From Streptomyces sp. WP-1 (GTDB taxonomy: Bacteria > Actinomycetota > Actinomycetes > Streptomycetales > Streptomycetaceae): DNA of 64,000 nucleotides. Every line of letters begins with the position of its first letter. Within the stretch, counting starts at the first letter, position 1. Shown in pieces: positions 42,710 to 51,612 of this stretch. The stretch spans positions 4,216,001 to 4,280,000 of the forward strand of contig NZ_CP123923.1 of assembly GCF_030450125.1 (NCBI RefSeq), written 5' to 3'. Both the position numbers and the translations under genes were made by a program. The notes beneath the pieces were generated by a model that was not told where the DNA came from, ran no database searches, and saw only the letters and a program-made list of their open reading frames with translations.

Positions 42710-43909
42710 ATGAGCACCATGAGCGAGATGAGCACCGAGCGAGCCCTCCCCGAGTCCGCGCCGTACCCGTACGTGCTGCTGTCCGCCGCCGTCTCCCTCG
42801 ACGGCTGCCTGGACGACACCGGCCCGGAGCGGCTGCTGCTGTCCGGACCGGCCGACTTCGACCGGGTCGACGCGGTGCGGGCCTCGGCCGACGCCCTGCT
42901 GATCGGTGCCGGCACCCTGCGGGCCGACAACCCGCGCCTGCTGGTCCGCTCGGCCGAGCGGCGCGCGGCGCGGCTCGCGCGGGGCAGGCCGGAGTACCCG
43001 CTGAAGGTCACCGTCACGGGCAGCGGCGACCTCGACCCCGGGGCCCGCTTCTGGCACACCGGCGGCGACAAGCTCGTCTACACGACCGACCGGGGCGCCG
43101 CGCGGGCCGCCCGGCTGCTCGGCGGCGCCGCCGAGGTCGTCGCGCTCGGCCCGGAGCTGGACTGGCGGGCCCTGCTCGGGCATCTGCGCGCCGAGCGCGG
43201 GATCGGCCGGCTGATGGTGGAGGGCGGCGCGACCGTGCACACCCAGCTCCTCCAGCAGGGCCTCGCCGACGAGCTGCACCTGGTCCTCGCCCCGCTGATC
43301 GTGGGCGATCCGGCCGCCCCGCGGCTGTTCGGGCCCGGCCGCTACCAGGAGGGCCGGCTGCGGCTCGTCGAGTCCCGCCGGATCGAGGACGTCGTCCTGG
43401 CGCGCTACGAGCCCACCGCGCCCGGCACCGGCCCGGTGCCCACCGCCGCCGACCGGCACTGGCTGCGCACCGCCTGCGAGCTGGCCGCGCTGTGCCCGCC
43501 CTCGGACACGGCCTTCAGCGTCGGCGCGGTCGTGGTCGCCGCCGACGGCACCGAGCTGGCCCGCGGCCACTCCCGGGAGGGCACGGATCCGGTGGTGCAC
43601 GCGGAGGAGGCGGCGCTCGCCAGGACCGACCCCGCCGACCCCCGGCTGCCCGGCGCCACCGTCTACAGCAGCCTGGAGCCCTGCGCCCGCCGTGCCTCCC
43701 GCCCCGCGCCCTGCGCCGAGCTGATCCTGCGGGCGGGGGTGCGCCGGGTGGTGACCGCCTGGCGCGAGCCGGACACGTTCGTGGTGGCGGCCGACGGCAC
43801 GGGGGTGCTGACCGGGGCGGGCGCCGACGTCGTCGTCCTGCCCGAGTACGAGCCCCTGGCCAAGGCCCCGAACCGGCATCTGGCGGGCGGACCCGGGGCC
43901 CCGTCGTAA
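42710..43909 (+). CDS. RibD-like reductase-deaminase with reversed domain order
   Basis: 399 residues. N-terminal half (about 15-245) is a RibD_C/dihydrofolate-reductase-like NADPH reductase: VLLSAAVSLDGCLDD, DALLIGAGTLRADNPRL, LMVEGGATVHTQLL and LVLAPLIVGD. C-terminal half (about 250-385) is a CMP/dCMP-type deaminase: VHAEEAALA (zinc His and catalytic Glu) and SLEPCARRASRPAPCAEL (two zinc Cys). Normal RibD has deaminase first and reductase last. It may act in riboflavin synthesis or on a related pyrimidine. No other rib gene lies nearby. ATG 42710 has GGAG upstream; two more in-frame ATGs follow within 20 bp. Confidence 0.88.
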   Translation: MSTMSEMSTERALPESAPYPYVLLSAAVSLDGCLDDTGPERLLLSGPADFDRVDAVRASADALLIGAGTLRADNPRLLVRSAERRAARLARGRPEYPLKVTVTGSGDLDPGARFWHTGGDKLVYTTDRGAARAARLLGGAAEVVALGPELDWRALLGHLRAERGIGRLMVEGGATVHTQLLQQGLADELHLVLAPLIVGDPAAPRLFGPGRYQEGRLRLVESRRIEDVVLARYEPTAPGTGPVPTAADRHWLRTACELAALCPPSDTAFSVGAVVVAADGTELARGHSREGTDPVVHAEEAALARTDPADPRLPGATVYSSLEPCARRASRPAPCAELILRAGVRRVVTAWREPDTFVVAADGTGVLTGAGADVVVLPEYEPLAKAPNRHLAGGPGAPS

Positions 43910-43955
43910 CCGATGTGCTTTCCACCCTGGTGATGGCGTACAGTAGAGACATCGC

Positions 43956-44029
43956 CGCGGGGTGGAGCAGCTCGGTAGCTCGCTGGGCTCATAACCCAGA
44001 GGTCGCAGGTTCAAATCCTGTCCCCGCTA
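43956..44029 (+). tRNA. Initiator tRNA-fMet (CAT)
   Basis: CGCGGGGTGGAGCAGC at the 5' end, anticodon CAT flanked by the three G-C pairs typical of initiators (CTGGG-CTCATAA-CCCAG), T arm GTTCAAATC and acceptor CCCCGCT-A. The first base pair position is mismatched (C1/T72), the initiator hallmark. CCA not encoded. Confidence 0.95.
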
Positions 44030-44036
44030 CTGATAT

Positions 44037-44075
44037 CTCAGGGCCGGAATCCAGTTCATGGATTCCGGCCCTGAG
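44037..44075 (+). terminator. Terminator after tRNA-fMet
   Basis: A 17-bp perfect stem (CTCAGGGCCGGAATCCA and complement) with 5-nt loop, followed by TGTTTT. Confidence 0.9.
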
Positions 44076-44239
44076 TGTTTTCCGGACCCCGGAGACGGGG
44101 GTTGCCCGTAGTGACTGTCCGACCGCCCTGCGCACAGGTTTAATGATCAAGCCGAACGGCTTGGAAAGTTCCCCCCGGGTCTATTAACGTTCGATAACGC
44201 AGCGCGGTCGTCCCAGCCGTCACCCGCGACGGCTCCGTG

Positions 44240-44390
44240 CGCACGCGCCGAATCCCGCAAGGGAACCGGGGAACCACCACCTTGGGGTGAATCACGCGGA
44301 CACCGCCGCGGACTCACACGAGTCCACGAGCGGTATACGCGCGTAGGAGACCTTCCTGCTCCGAACCCGTCAGCTAACCCGGTAGGCGGA
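44240..44390 (+). promoter_or_regulatory. c-di-AMP riboswitch (ydaO/yuaA type)
   Basis: The conserved blocks stand in the right order: GCCGAATCCCGCAAGG, CCGGGGAACC, CTTGGGGTGAATC, GTAGGAGACCTTCCTGCTCC, then CCGAACCCGTCAGCTAACC and GGTAGGCGGAGGAAGG. It ends about 20 bp before the GTG of the M23 peptidase gene. In Streptomyces this switch controls wall-hydrolase genes such as rpfA, and c-di-AMP lowers expression in known cases. A candidate -10 (TATTAA at 44182) lies upstream. Nothing else is seen in the 44076-44239 stretch. Limits are approximate. Confidence 0.9.
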
Positions 44391-44412
44391 GGAAGGAAAG
44401 GAGCGCGCCCCC

Positions 44413-45474
44413 GTGGCGTCCAACCGGCCTGCCCCAGAAACCCCGTTCGTGCCCGCTCAGCGCGAACCCGAGTCGTTCGGCCCCGGCCCCGGCCCCGCTC
44501 TCGACGACGACGGACCCTGGGAGGAGTGGAACCCCACCGAGGAGACCGTCGCCCCGGTCCGCGGCCGACACCGCGTCGCCAAGCAGCGCGGCGGCTTCGC
44601 CCGCAGCTCCACCGTCCTCGGCGTCGGTGTGATCGCCGCCGTCGGCGCGGGCGGCATCGCCGGCGCCGACACCGGCAAGCCGCCGGTCTCCATCTCGATG
44701 CCGGACATGCCGAACGTCTCGGTGCCGCACCTGTCCACCGTCGAACACTTCTTCGGTGACGACTCCACCGACGCGTCCAGGACCGAGACCGCCACCGCGC
44801 TCACCGACCTCGGGCGGACCACCGAGGGCGCCAAGGACAGCGGCGCCGGCGAGGCCCTGCGCAACCGGATCATGGCCCAGGCCGAGCAGCAGCAGGGCCA
44901 GGCCGACAGCAGGGCCACCGCCGCGATGGTCGCCGCCGCCCAGCAGCAGAGCGACGCCGCGGCCGCCAAGGCGGAGAAGGAGGCCGCCGACAAGGCCGCC
45001 GCCGCCAAGGAGAAGGCGGAGGCCGCGGCCAAGAAGGCGGCCGAGGCCAAGCGGCTGGCCGAGCTGGCCAAGCAGTACACGCTGCCCGTCGTCTCGTACA
45101 CGATCACCGGCACCTTCGGGCAGCCCGGCGCCATGTGGTCCTCCGGCTACCACACCGGTCTCGACTTCGCCGCCCCCACCGGCACCCTGATCAAGGCCGT
45201 GCACGGCGGCACCGTCACCCAGGCCGGCTGGGCCGGCGCCTACGGCTACCGCACCGTCCTCACCCTGGACGACGGCACCGAGCTGTGGTTCTGCCACCAG
45301 TCCTCGATCAATGTCTCGGCCGGCCAGAAGGTCACCACCGGCGAGGTCATCGGCCGCGTCGGCGCCACCGGCAATGTCACCGGGCCGCACCTGCACCTGG
45401 AGGTCCACCCGAACGGGCAGGCCACCGCCGTCGACCCCGCGCCCTGGCTGCGCGACAAGGGCCTCAACCCCTGA
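44413..45474 (+). CDS. M23-family (LytM) cell wall endopeptidase
   Basis: 353 residues. A roughly 55-residue cytoplasmic start with VRGRHRVAKQRGG precedes one hydrophobic segment at about 65-85 (STVLGVGVIAAVGAGGIAGA) for export or anchoring. An Ala/Lys/Glu/Gln-rich helical coiled-coil stretch follows (about 150-220). The M23 domain (about 225-350) has the zinc ligands in GYHTGLDFAAPTGT (H-x-x-x-D) and the HLHLEVHPNG motif (H-x-H). It should cut peptidoglycan peptide bridges. GTG 44413 follows GGAAAGGAGC. A c-di-AMP riboswitch controls it, linking it to growth, osmotic state or spore germination. Confidence 0.93.
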   Translation: MASNRPAPETPFVPAQREPESFGPGPGPALDDDGPWEEWNPTEETVAPVRGRHRVAKQRGGFARSSTVLGVGVIAAVGAGGIAGADTGKPPVSISMPDMPNVSVPHLSTVEHFFGDDSTDASRTETATALTDLGRTTEGAKDSGAGEALRNRIMAQAEQQQGQADSRATAAMVAAAQQQSDAAAAKAEKEAADKAAAAKEKAEAAAKKAAEAKRLAELAKQYTLPVVSYTITGTFGQPGAMWSSGYHTGLDFAAPTGTLIKAVHGGTVTQAGWAGAYGYRTVLTLDDGTELWFCHQSSINVSAGQKVTTGEVIGRVGATGNVTGPHLHLEVHPNGQATAVDPAPWLRDKGLNP

Positions 45475-45495
45475 CGGAATCCGCGCGGATCTCCC

Positions 45496-45530
45496 CACCG
45501 GCGGCGGAATGCGATCATCCGCCGCCGGTG
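45496..45530 (+). terminator. Terminator after the M23 peptidase gene
   Basis: CACCGGCGGCGGA pairs with TCCGCCGCCGGTG across a 9-nt loop. Confidence 0.75.
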
Positions 45531-45542
45531 TTGATGTGAAGC

Positions 45543-46487
45543 ATGACTTCTCTGCGCACACTGGGCACTTCCGACCTCGAGGTCTTCCCGCTCTGCCTGG
45601 GCGGCAACGTCTTCGGCTGGACCGCCGACGAGCAGACCTCCTTCGCCGTCCTGGACGCGTACACGGCCGCGGGCGGCAACTTCATCGACACCGCCGACTC
45701 CTACAGCGCCTGGGTCGAGGGCCACCAGGGCGGCGAGTCCGAGACCGTCATCGGCAAGTGGGTCAAGGCCCGCGGCAACCGCTCCGACGTCGTCATCGCC
45801 ACCAAGGTCAGCCAGCACCCGCAGTACAAGGGCCTGTCCGCGGCCAACATCAAAGCCGCCGCCGACGCCTCCCTGACCCGTCTGGGCACGGACCACATCG
45901 ACCTCTACTACACCCACTTCGACCAGCCCGAGGTGCCGGTCGAGGAGATCATCGGCGCGCTGGACGAGCTGGTGAAGGCAGGCAAGGTCCGGCAGATCGC
46001 CGCGTCCAACATCAGCGCCGAGCGGCTGCGGGAGTCCCTGGACTTCTCCACCCGCGAGAACCTGGCCCGCTATGTGGCGCTCCAGCCGCACTACAACCTG
46101 GTCTCCCGGGACACCTACGAGGGCCCGCTCCAGGACCTCGTCGCCCGCGAGGGCCTGTCCACGGTGCCGTACTTCGCGCTCGCCTCGGGCTTCCTGACCG
46201 GCAAGTACCGGCCCGGCGCGACGGTGGACAGCGCCCGTGCCGGCGGGGCCGCGAAGTACGCGGAGACCGAGCGCGGCCAGAAGGTCCTCGCCGCCCTCGA
46301 CGAGATCGCCGCCGCGCACGACGCCCCGCACGCCACCGTCGCCCTCGCCTGGCTGGCCGCCCAGCCGACCGTCACCGCCCCCATCGCCTCGGCCCGCGCC
46401 CTGGAGCAGCTCCCGCCGCTGCTGGCCGTCGGCGACCTGAAGCTGACGGACGCCGAGCTGAAGAAGCTGACGGACGCTTCGGCGTAG
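45543..46487 (+). CDS. Aldo/keto reductase
   Basis: 314 residues, NADPH-dependent TIM-barrel oxidoreductase. The catalytic tetrad is visible as Asp and Tyr in NFIDTADSYSAW (about 42-53), Lys in VVIATKVSQ near 85, and His in LYYTHFDQP near 122. GKVRQIAASNIS, QPHYNLVSR and the coenzyme-binding PIASARALEQLPPLL complete the family pattern, close to the YajO/general stress GSP69 group. Substrate unknown. It is transcribed alone and converges on the PrsW gene, with only 50 bp between. Confidence 0.92.
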   Translation: MTSLRTLGTSDLEVFPLCLGGNVFGWTADEQTSFAVLDAYTAAGGNFIDTADSYSAWVEGHQGGESETVIGKWVKARGNRSDVVIATKVSQHPQYKGLSAANIKAAADASLTRLGTDHIDLYYTHFDQPEVPVEEIIGALDELVKAGKVRQIAASNISAERLRESLDFSTRENLARYVALQPHYNLVSRDTYEGPLQDLVAREGLSTVPYFALASGFLTGKYRPGATVDSARAGGAAKYAETERGQKVLAALDEIAAAHDAPHATVALAWLAAQPTVTAPIASARALEQLPPLLAVGDLKLTDAELKKLTDASA

Positions 46488-46537
46488 GACACATCCGGGA
46501 GGGACCCGATCCGGGGGGGGGTGCGTATCCGGAGGGG

Positions 46538-47935
46538 TCACATCCGGTACGGGTTGTACGACGGGTACGGCGCACCCGGGTAGCCGTAGCCGGGCCCCGG
46601 GCCCTGCGCGTAGCCGTGTCCGGGGCCCTGCGGATACCCGTACCCGGGCCCGTGCCCCGGCCCCCGCACATACGCGTGCCCGTACGGCGCGGGTGCCCAC
46701 CCCGCCGGGACGGGCGCGGGGGCCGCTCTGCGGGCCGCGTACTCCAGGGCGGGGCGGGCGGCCTCCCGGCGCTGCCACAGCTCCTGGAGCAGCTCCCGCT
46801 CCCGGGCGGCGAAGTCCGCGCCCGCCCGGCCGCGGCGGCCCCGCGCGCGCAGCTGCGCGAGGGCGGTGGCGTACGTCTCGTACTGCGCGACCGCCCGTGC
46901 CATGGGGCGGCCCGCGTGGTGGCGGGCGTAGTCGCGGGCCATGCGGCGGGCCCGCATCGAGCCGAGCGCGAAGGGCTCGGCCGGGCCAAGCCAGCCGGCC
47001 AGCACGTACGTGGGCAGCTCCTCGCGCACCGTGCGCAGCTCCCGCTGCCGGGTCCAGATCCCGAGCCAGGTCAGCAGCCCGAACACGGGCAGCATGAAGG
47101 TGCCGTAGACGGCGAGGAAGCCGTACTGCCCGAAGCTCGCGGAGCCGTTCCACAGGGCGTGCATGCACATCGCGAGGAGCAGTCCGCCGAGCGGGATCAG
47201 CAGCCGCCGCGCGCGCCCGCGGGAGCCGTACACCGCGGCGAGGCCGAAGCCGATGCCGGTGCAGGTGGTGAACAGGGGGTGCGCGAACGGGGACATCACG
47301 ATGCGCACGAAGAAGGTGGCGGCGGTGACGGAGACGATGCCGTGGCCGCCGGTGACCTGGTCGGTGCCGAAGGCCGTGCCGAGATAGAGGATGTTCTCGG
47401 TGAACGCGAAGCCGGTGGCGGTGATCCCGGCTATCACCATCCCGTCCACGACCCCGGTGAACTCGCGTCTGCGGAAGAGGAAGACCAGCAGGACGGCCGC
47501 GGCCTTGGCGGACTCCTCGACGATCGGCGCTATCACGGTGGCGCCGAGGGTGTTGGCGCCCGCCGGGTCCGCGGTGGAGGTGGCTATCCACTTGGTCGCG
47601 AAGCTGTTGGCGACGATGGCTATGAGCGCCGCCGCGAACGCCCCCCAGCAGAACGCGAACACCAGGTTCCGCCAGGCGAAGGGCGCCACCCGGTCCAGCC
47701 AGCGGAACGCGGTGATCAGCCAGGGCACCGGCAGCACCGCGAGGCCGAGCCCCACCAGGAATCCCTCGGTGCCGGTCTCCCTGCGCACCAGCGCCAGGAT
47801 GACGAGAGCGGACATCGCCAGCAGCGTGATCAGCGCGCCGTACCGCACCCAGCGCAGCTGCCACCAGTGCGGGTGGCGCAGCGCCTCGTCACCGGGGTGC
47901 GGGGGATACGTCGGGTACACGGAACTGGTGGCCAC
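46538..47935 (-). CDS. PrsW-family intramembrane metalloprotease
   Basis: 465 residues with about nine helices in residues 30-300. The family motifs are PIVEESAKA near 138 (EExxK), GFAFTENILYLG near 175 (FxxxEN), SPFAHPLFT near 214 and MCMHALWNGS near 259 (two His motifs). In Bacillus, PrsW starts release of a sigma factor by cutting an anti-sigma factor. The C-terminal 150 residues are cytoplasmic or external and end in a GPGHGPGYGYPQGPGHGYA-like Gly/Tyr/Pro repeat. GTG 47935 is used. No anti-sigma gene adjoins it. Confidence 0.9.
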   Translation of the reverse strand: MATSSVYPTYPPHPGDEALRHPHWWQLRWVRYGALITLLAMSALVILALVRRETGTEGFLVGLGLAVLPVPWLITAFRWLDRVAPFAWRNLVFAFCWGAFAAALIAIVANSFATKWIATSTADPAGANTLGATVIAPIVEESAKAAAVLLVFLFRRREFTGVVDGMVIAGITATGFAFTENILYLGTAFGTDQVTGGHGIVSVTAATFFVRIVMSPFAHPLFTTCTGIGFGLAAVYGSRGRARRLLIPLGGLLLAMCMHALWNGSASFGQYGFLAVYGTFMLPVFGLLTWLGIWTRQRELRTVREELPTYVLAGWLGPAEPFALGSMRARRMARDYARHHAGRPMARAVAQYETYATALAQLRARGRRGRAGADFAARERELLQELWQRREAARPALEYAARRAAPAPVPAGWAPAPYGHAYVRGPGHGPGYGYPQGPGHGYAQGPGPGYGYPGAPYPSYNPYRM

Positions 47936-48028
47936 GGCATCGACCCTAACGGTGGCGGGACGCGGGGCTGAGCGGTTTAGCTGCGGCGTTTACCCGCGGT
48001 GTTCACCCGCAGCGCGCACCTGCGGCGT

Positions 48029-48841
48029 TCACTTGCGACGGAAGAGAAGATCGTTCACGACATGGCCCTTGTCCAGCCCCTGCCCCTCGAAACGGGTCAG
48101 TGGCCGGAACCCGGGCCGGGGCGCGAAACCGCCGTCGGCCTGGGTGTTCTCGAAGGCGGGATGGGCGGAGAGCACCTCCAGCATCTGCTCGGCGTACGGC
48201 TCCCAGTCGGTCGCGCAGTGCACCAGCGCGCCGGGCCGCAGCCGGGTCGCGGCGAGGTCGAGGAACTCGGGCTGGATCAGCCGCCGCTTGTGGTGGCGCT
48301 TCTTGGGCCAGGGGTCCGGGAAGTAGACCCGCAGCCCGGCGAGCGCGTCCGGGCGGAGCATCTCGCGCAGCAGGATGATCGCGTCCCCGTTGCCCACCCG
48401 GACGTTGTCCAGCGCGTTCTGTTCGGCCAGGTTCAGCAGATTGCCCTGGCCGGGGGTGTGCACATCGACCGCGAGCACATTGGTGCCGGGGTCGGCGGCG
48501 GCCATCCGCGCGGTGGCCTCGCCCATGCCGAAGCCGATCTCCAGGACCACCGGACGCTCGTTGCCGAACAGATCGGCGAGGTCGAGCACCCGCTGTCCGT
48601 CGATGTCCAGGCCCCAGGCGGGCCACAGCCGCTGGAGCGCGTCGGCCTGCCCGGTCGTCACCCGGCTGCGGCGCGGCTGGAAGCTGCGGATCCGCCGCTC
48701 GAAGTGCGAGCCGGCGGGATCGGCCCGGGGGCCGTCCGGGAAGCGCGGCTCGCCCTTGGCCCGGGCGGGCCGGGGGGCGGCACCGGGGGCGTCCGGGGCC
48801 GGCTCGGACAGGACGTCGGGGGTGTTCAGCGCATCAGACAC
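48029..48841 (-). CDS. trmB: tRNA (guanine-N7-)-methyltransferase
   Basis: 270 residues. Methylates G46 of tRNA with SAM. An N-terminal low-complexity extension of about 45 residues is followed by the TrmB fold: VVLEIGFGMGEATARMA near 98 (SAM motif I), LAVDVHTPGQGNLL, NVRVGNGDAIILLREML, the YFPDPWPKKRHHKRRLIQPEF signature near 175, and a C-terminal RFEGQG-LDKGH. GTG 48841 lies 13 bp after the lhgO stop, so the two may be cotranscribed. Confidence 0.95.
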   Translation of the reverse strand: MSDALNTPDVLSEPAPDAPGAAPRPARAKGEPRFPDGPRADPAGSHFERRIRSFQPRRSRVTTGQADALQRLWPAWGLDIDGQRVLDLADLFGNERPVVLEIGFGMGEATARMAAADPGTNVLAVDVHTPGQGNLLNLAEQNALDNVRVGNGDAIILLREMLRPDALAGLRVYFPDPWPKKRHHKRRLIQPEFLDLAATRLRPGALVHCATDWEPYAEQMLEVLSAHPAFENTQADGGFAPRPGFRPLTRFEGQGLDKGHVVNDLLFRRK

Positions 48842-48854
48842 AGTACGAACGAGT

Positions 48855-50102
48855 CTACGGGCGCGGCGCGGACCCGCCCGCGCCGCCGGTCGCCGCCAGC
48901 ATCTCCAGGGCCCGGCGCGCGACCTCCCGGCCGATCGGCAGGGAGGCGGTGGCCGCCGGGGACGGGGCGTTCAGCACATGCACCGCGCGGGGGCCCTCCT
49001 CGATCAGGAAGTCGTCCACCAGGGATCCGTCCCGCAGCACCGCCTGCGCCCGCACCCCGGCCGTCGCCGGCACCAGGTCCCCGGCCCCGGCCGCGGGCAG
49101 CAGTCTGCGCACCGCCTGGAGGAACGCGTCCTTCGACAGTGAGCGGTGCAGCTCACCCGCGCCGTAGCGCCAGTGCCGCCGGGCTATCGCCCACGATCCG
49201 GGCCAGGCCAGGGTGCCGGCCAGCTCCCGGGGTCGTACGACCTTCCAGCCGTACCCCTCCCGGGCCAGCGCCGGGACCGCGTTGGGGCCGATGTGGACGC
49301 CGCCGTCGACGCCCCGGGTCAGATGCACGCCGAGGAACGGGAACGCGGGGTCCGGCACCGGGTAGACCAGTCCGCGCACCAGTTCGGGCCGGGCCAGCTC
49401 GTAGTACTCCCCGCGGAAGGGCACGATCCGCACGCCGGGCTCGTCGCCGGTCAGCCGGGCCAGTTCGTCGCAGTACAGCCCGGCGCAGTTCACCAGGACC
49501 CGTCCGCGCACCACGTCACCGGCCGCGGTGCGCACGGCCACGCCACGCTCCGGGCGCCGGTCCACCCGGACGACCCGCGCGCCGTAGCGGATGTCGGCGC
49601 CGGAGGCGAGGGCGAGCTGCCGGGCCACGCCCACGTAGTCGCACACGCCGGTGCTGCCGACGTGTATCGCGGCCAGTCCGCGCACCTCGGGTTCGTACTC
49701 GGCGATCTGGGCGGCGCCCAGCTCGCGCACCGGGATTCCGTGCTCCCGGCCGCGCTGCACCAGGGCGTGCAGCCGGGGCAGCTCGGCGCGCTCGGTGGCG
49801 ACGATCAGCTTGCCGGTGACGGCGTGCTCGATGCCGTACTCGGCGCAGAACTTCACCATCTCGGCCGCGCCGCGCACCGCGTACCGCGCCTTGAGGGAGC
49901 CCGGCCGGTAGTAGATCCCGCTGTGGATCACCCCGCTGTTGCGCCCCGTCTGGTGGCGCGCGGGGCCCGGCTCCTTCTCCAGCACGGTCACCCGTGTCCC
50001 CGGCGCCGCCCTGCCGACCGCGTACGCCGTCGACAGCCCGACGATCCCCCCTCCGACCACGAGCACATCGCAGTCGTACGCCCCGACCGGCACCTGCACC
50101 AC
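48855..50102 (-). CDS. lhgO: L-2-hydroxyglutarate oxidase
   Basis: 415 residues. FAD-dependent DAO-fold oxidase that turns L-2-hydroxyglutarate back to 2-oxoglutarate (metabolite repair). VLVVGGGIVGLSTAYAV is the FAD dinucleotide motif near residue 13. ARHQTGRNSGVIHSGIYYRPGSLKA (about 47-71) is the LhgO signature, and LVNCAGLYCDELAR, FRGEYYEL and FPFLGVHLTRGVDG follow. The GTG start at 50102 is the first of several nearby GTGs. It is upstream of trmB in the same direction. Confidence 0.9.
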   Translation of the reverse strand: MVQVPVGAYDCDVLVVGGGIVGLSTAYAVGRAAPGTRVTVLEKEPGPARHQTGRNSGVIHSGIYYRPGSLKARYAVRGAAEMVKFCAEYGIEHAVTGKLIVATERAELPRLHALVQRGREHGIPVRELGAAQIAEYEPEVRGLAAIHVGSTGVCDYVGVARQLALASGADIRYGARVVRVDRRPERGVAVRTAAGDVVRGRVLVNCAGLYCDELARLTGDEPGVRIVPFRGEYYELARPELVRGLVYPVPDPAFPFLGVHLTRGVDGGVHIGPNAVPALAREGYGWKVVRPRELAGTLAWPGSWAIARRHWRYGAGELHRSLSKDAFLQAVRRLLPAAGAGDLVPATAGVRAQAVLRDGSLVDDFLIEEGPRAVHVLNAPSPAATASLPIGREVARRALEMLAATGGAGGSAPRP

Positions 50103-50187
50103 CTCCCACGTCGATAGTGCACTGCGCCACTGACAGTGCCTTCAAACGCCGGGGTGATCAGTACCGCACCGGTGCCGGGGCGCGGCG

Positions 50188-51612
50188 CTACGCGGGGGTC
50201 ACCAGCAGGGGCCGGGCCCGCTCCCGCAGCTCGACCACCCGTGGCTCGTCGCCGTACGCCTCCAGCCGGTGCAGCAGGTCCCGTACGTACTCCGTGGTCC
50301 GCGCCGAGGAGATCCGGCCGGCCACCTCGACCGCCCGCACCCCCTGCTCGCAGGCCGCGTCGAGGTTCCCGGACTCCAGCTCGGCCACCGCGGAGACGAC
50401 CAGGCGCAGCCCGTGCGAGCGCACGAACTCCTCCGTCGGCTTCGACAGCGCCTGCTCGGTGAACCGGCGCACCTGGCGCGGCAGCTTCAGGTCCCGGTAG
50501 CACTCGGCCGCGTCCGCCGCGAAGCGGTCGTAGCCGTAGAAGCCGAGCCACGAGGGATCGTTGTCCCCCTCGCGGGAGCGCTCCAGCCAGCTCTCCGCCG
50601 CCTTCAGTGCCGCGCCCGCCGCCTGGGCGTCCCCGGCGCGCGCGTGGGCGCGCGCCTCGACCAGCCGGAAGAAGCTCATGGTGCGGGCCGTGGCCAGCCC
50701 CCGGTTGCGTTCGAGCGCGGCCTGCGCGAGGTCGACCCCCTCGTCCCCGAAGCCCCGGTACGTCGCCTGGAGCGACATGGAGGCCAGGACGTACCCGCCG
50801 AGCGGCACGTCGGCGGCCGCGCGGGCGAGCCGCAGCGCCTGGATGTAGTACCGCTGCGCCGCCTCCTGCTGGCCGGTGTCGAAGGCCATCCACCCGGCGA
50901 GCCGGGTCAGTTCGGCGGAGGCGCCGAACAGCGCGCGGCCGACCTCGTCGGAGTACCCGCCGAGCAGCAGCGGCGCCGCCTCGACGCGCAGGCACTCCGG
51001 CACCATCGACGAACGCCAGTCGCCGCCCCCGTACTTGGAGTCCCAGCGCCGGGCGTCCTCGGCGGCCTCCCGCAGCTTGCGGACGTCGCTGTGGCCGACC
51101 CTGACCGGTGCGCCGGTGCCCTCGGCGGAGCCGTCCTCCCGCGCGACCGAGCTGTCGGCGGGGGTTATCAGCCAGCGCGAGGCGGGCGTCGCGTAGGCGC
51201 TCACCGCGAAGGATCCGGCCAGCGACTGCCAGATCCCGCCCGCGCCGGCCCGGCGCCCGGCGAGGTCGAGGCGGTACAGCTCGGTCGCCGAGCGCACCGC
51301 CTGCGCCACGTCCCTCGGGAAGGCGAGGCCGACCTCGGGCGCGGGGTCCGCGTCCGCCAGGCCGATCTCGTGGAGCGGCACCGGGCGGCCGAGTTTCTGT
51401 CCGATGGCGGCCGCGATGAGGTGGGGCGCGGCGCCCTGCGGCACCATGCCCTTCGACACCCAGCGCGCCACGGACGTCTTGTCGTAGCGAAGTGTCAACC
51501 CGCGTTGGGCGCCAAGGTCGTTGACGCGACGCGCGAGTCCTGCGTTGCTGATTCCCGCGAGGGCGAGAACGGTGCCGAGTTTTTCGTTCGGCCCGCGTTG
51601 CTCCCTGGACAT
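50188..51612 (-). CDS. NsdA/ORF1590-family sporulation-associated regulator
   Basis: 474 residues from ATG 51612, preceded by GAGGGGTGGCGC; the frame stays open upstream without support. The first 70 residues ([22 protein letters not shown] ... [29 protein letters not shown]) form an unusual helix-turn-helix. The rest is alpha-helical with TPR-like repeats, such as [20 protein letters not shown] and [19 protein letters not shown]. This is the Streptomyces family of S. griseus ORF1590 and S. coelicolor NsdA/SCO4114, which affect differentiation and antibiotic output. It is transcribed divergently from the asparagine-synthase-like gene. Confidence 0.87.
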   Translation of the reverse strand: MSREQRGPNEKLGTVLALAGISNAGLARRVNDLGAQRGLTLRYDKTSVARWVSKGMVPQGAAPHLIAAAIGQKLGRPVPLHEIGLADADPAPEVGLAFPRDVAQAVRSATELYRLDLAGRRAGAGGIWQSLAGSFAVSAYATPASRWLITPADSSVAREDGSAEGTGAPVRVGHSDVRKLREAAEDARRWDSKYGGGDWRSSMVPECLRVEAAPLLLGGYSDEVGRALFGASAELTRLAGWMAFDTGQQEAAQRYYIQALRLARAAADVPLGGYVLASMSLQATYRGFGDEGVDLAQAALERNRGLATARTMSFFRLVEARAHARAGDAQAAGAALKAAESWLERSREGDNDPSWLGFYGYDRFAADAAECYRDLKLPRQVRRFTEQALSKPTEEFVRSHGLRLVVSAVAELESGNLDAACEQGVRAVEVAGRISSARTTEYVRDLLHRLEAYGDEPRVVELRERARPLLVTPA

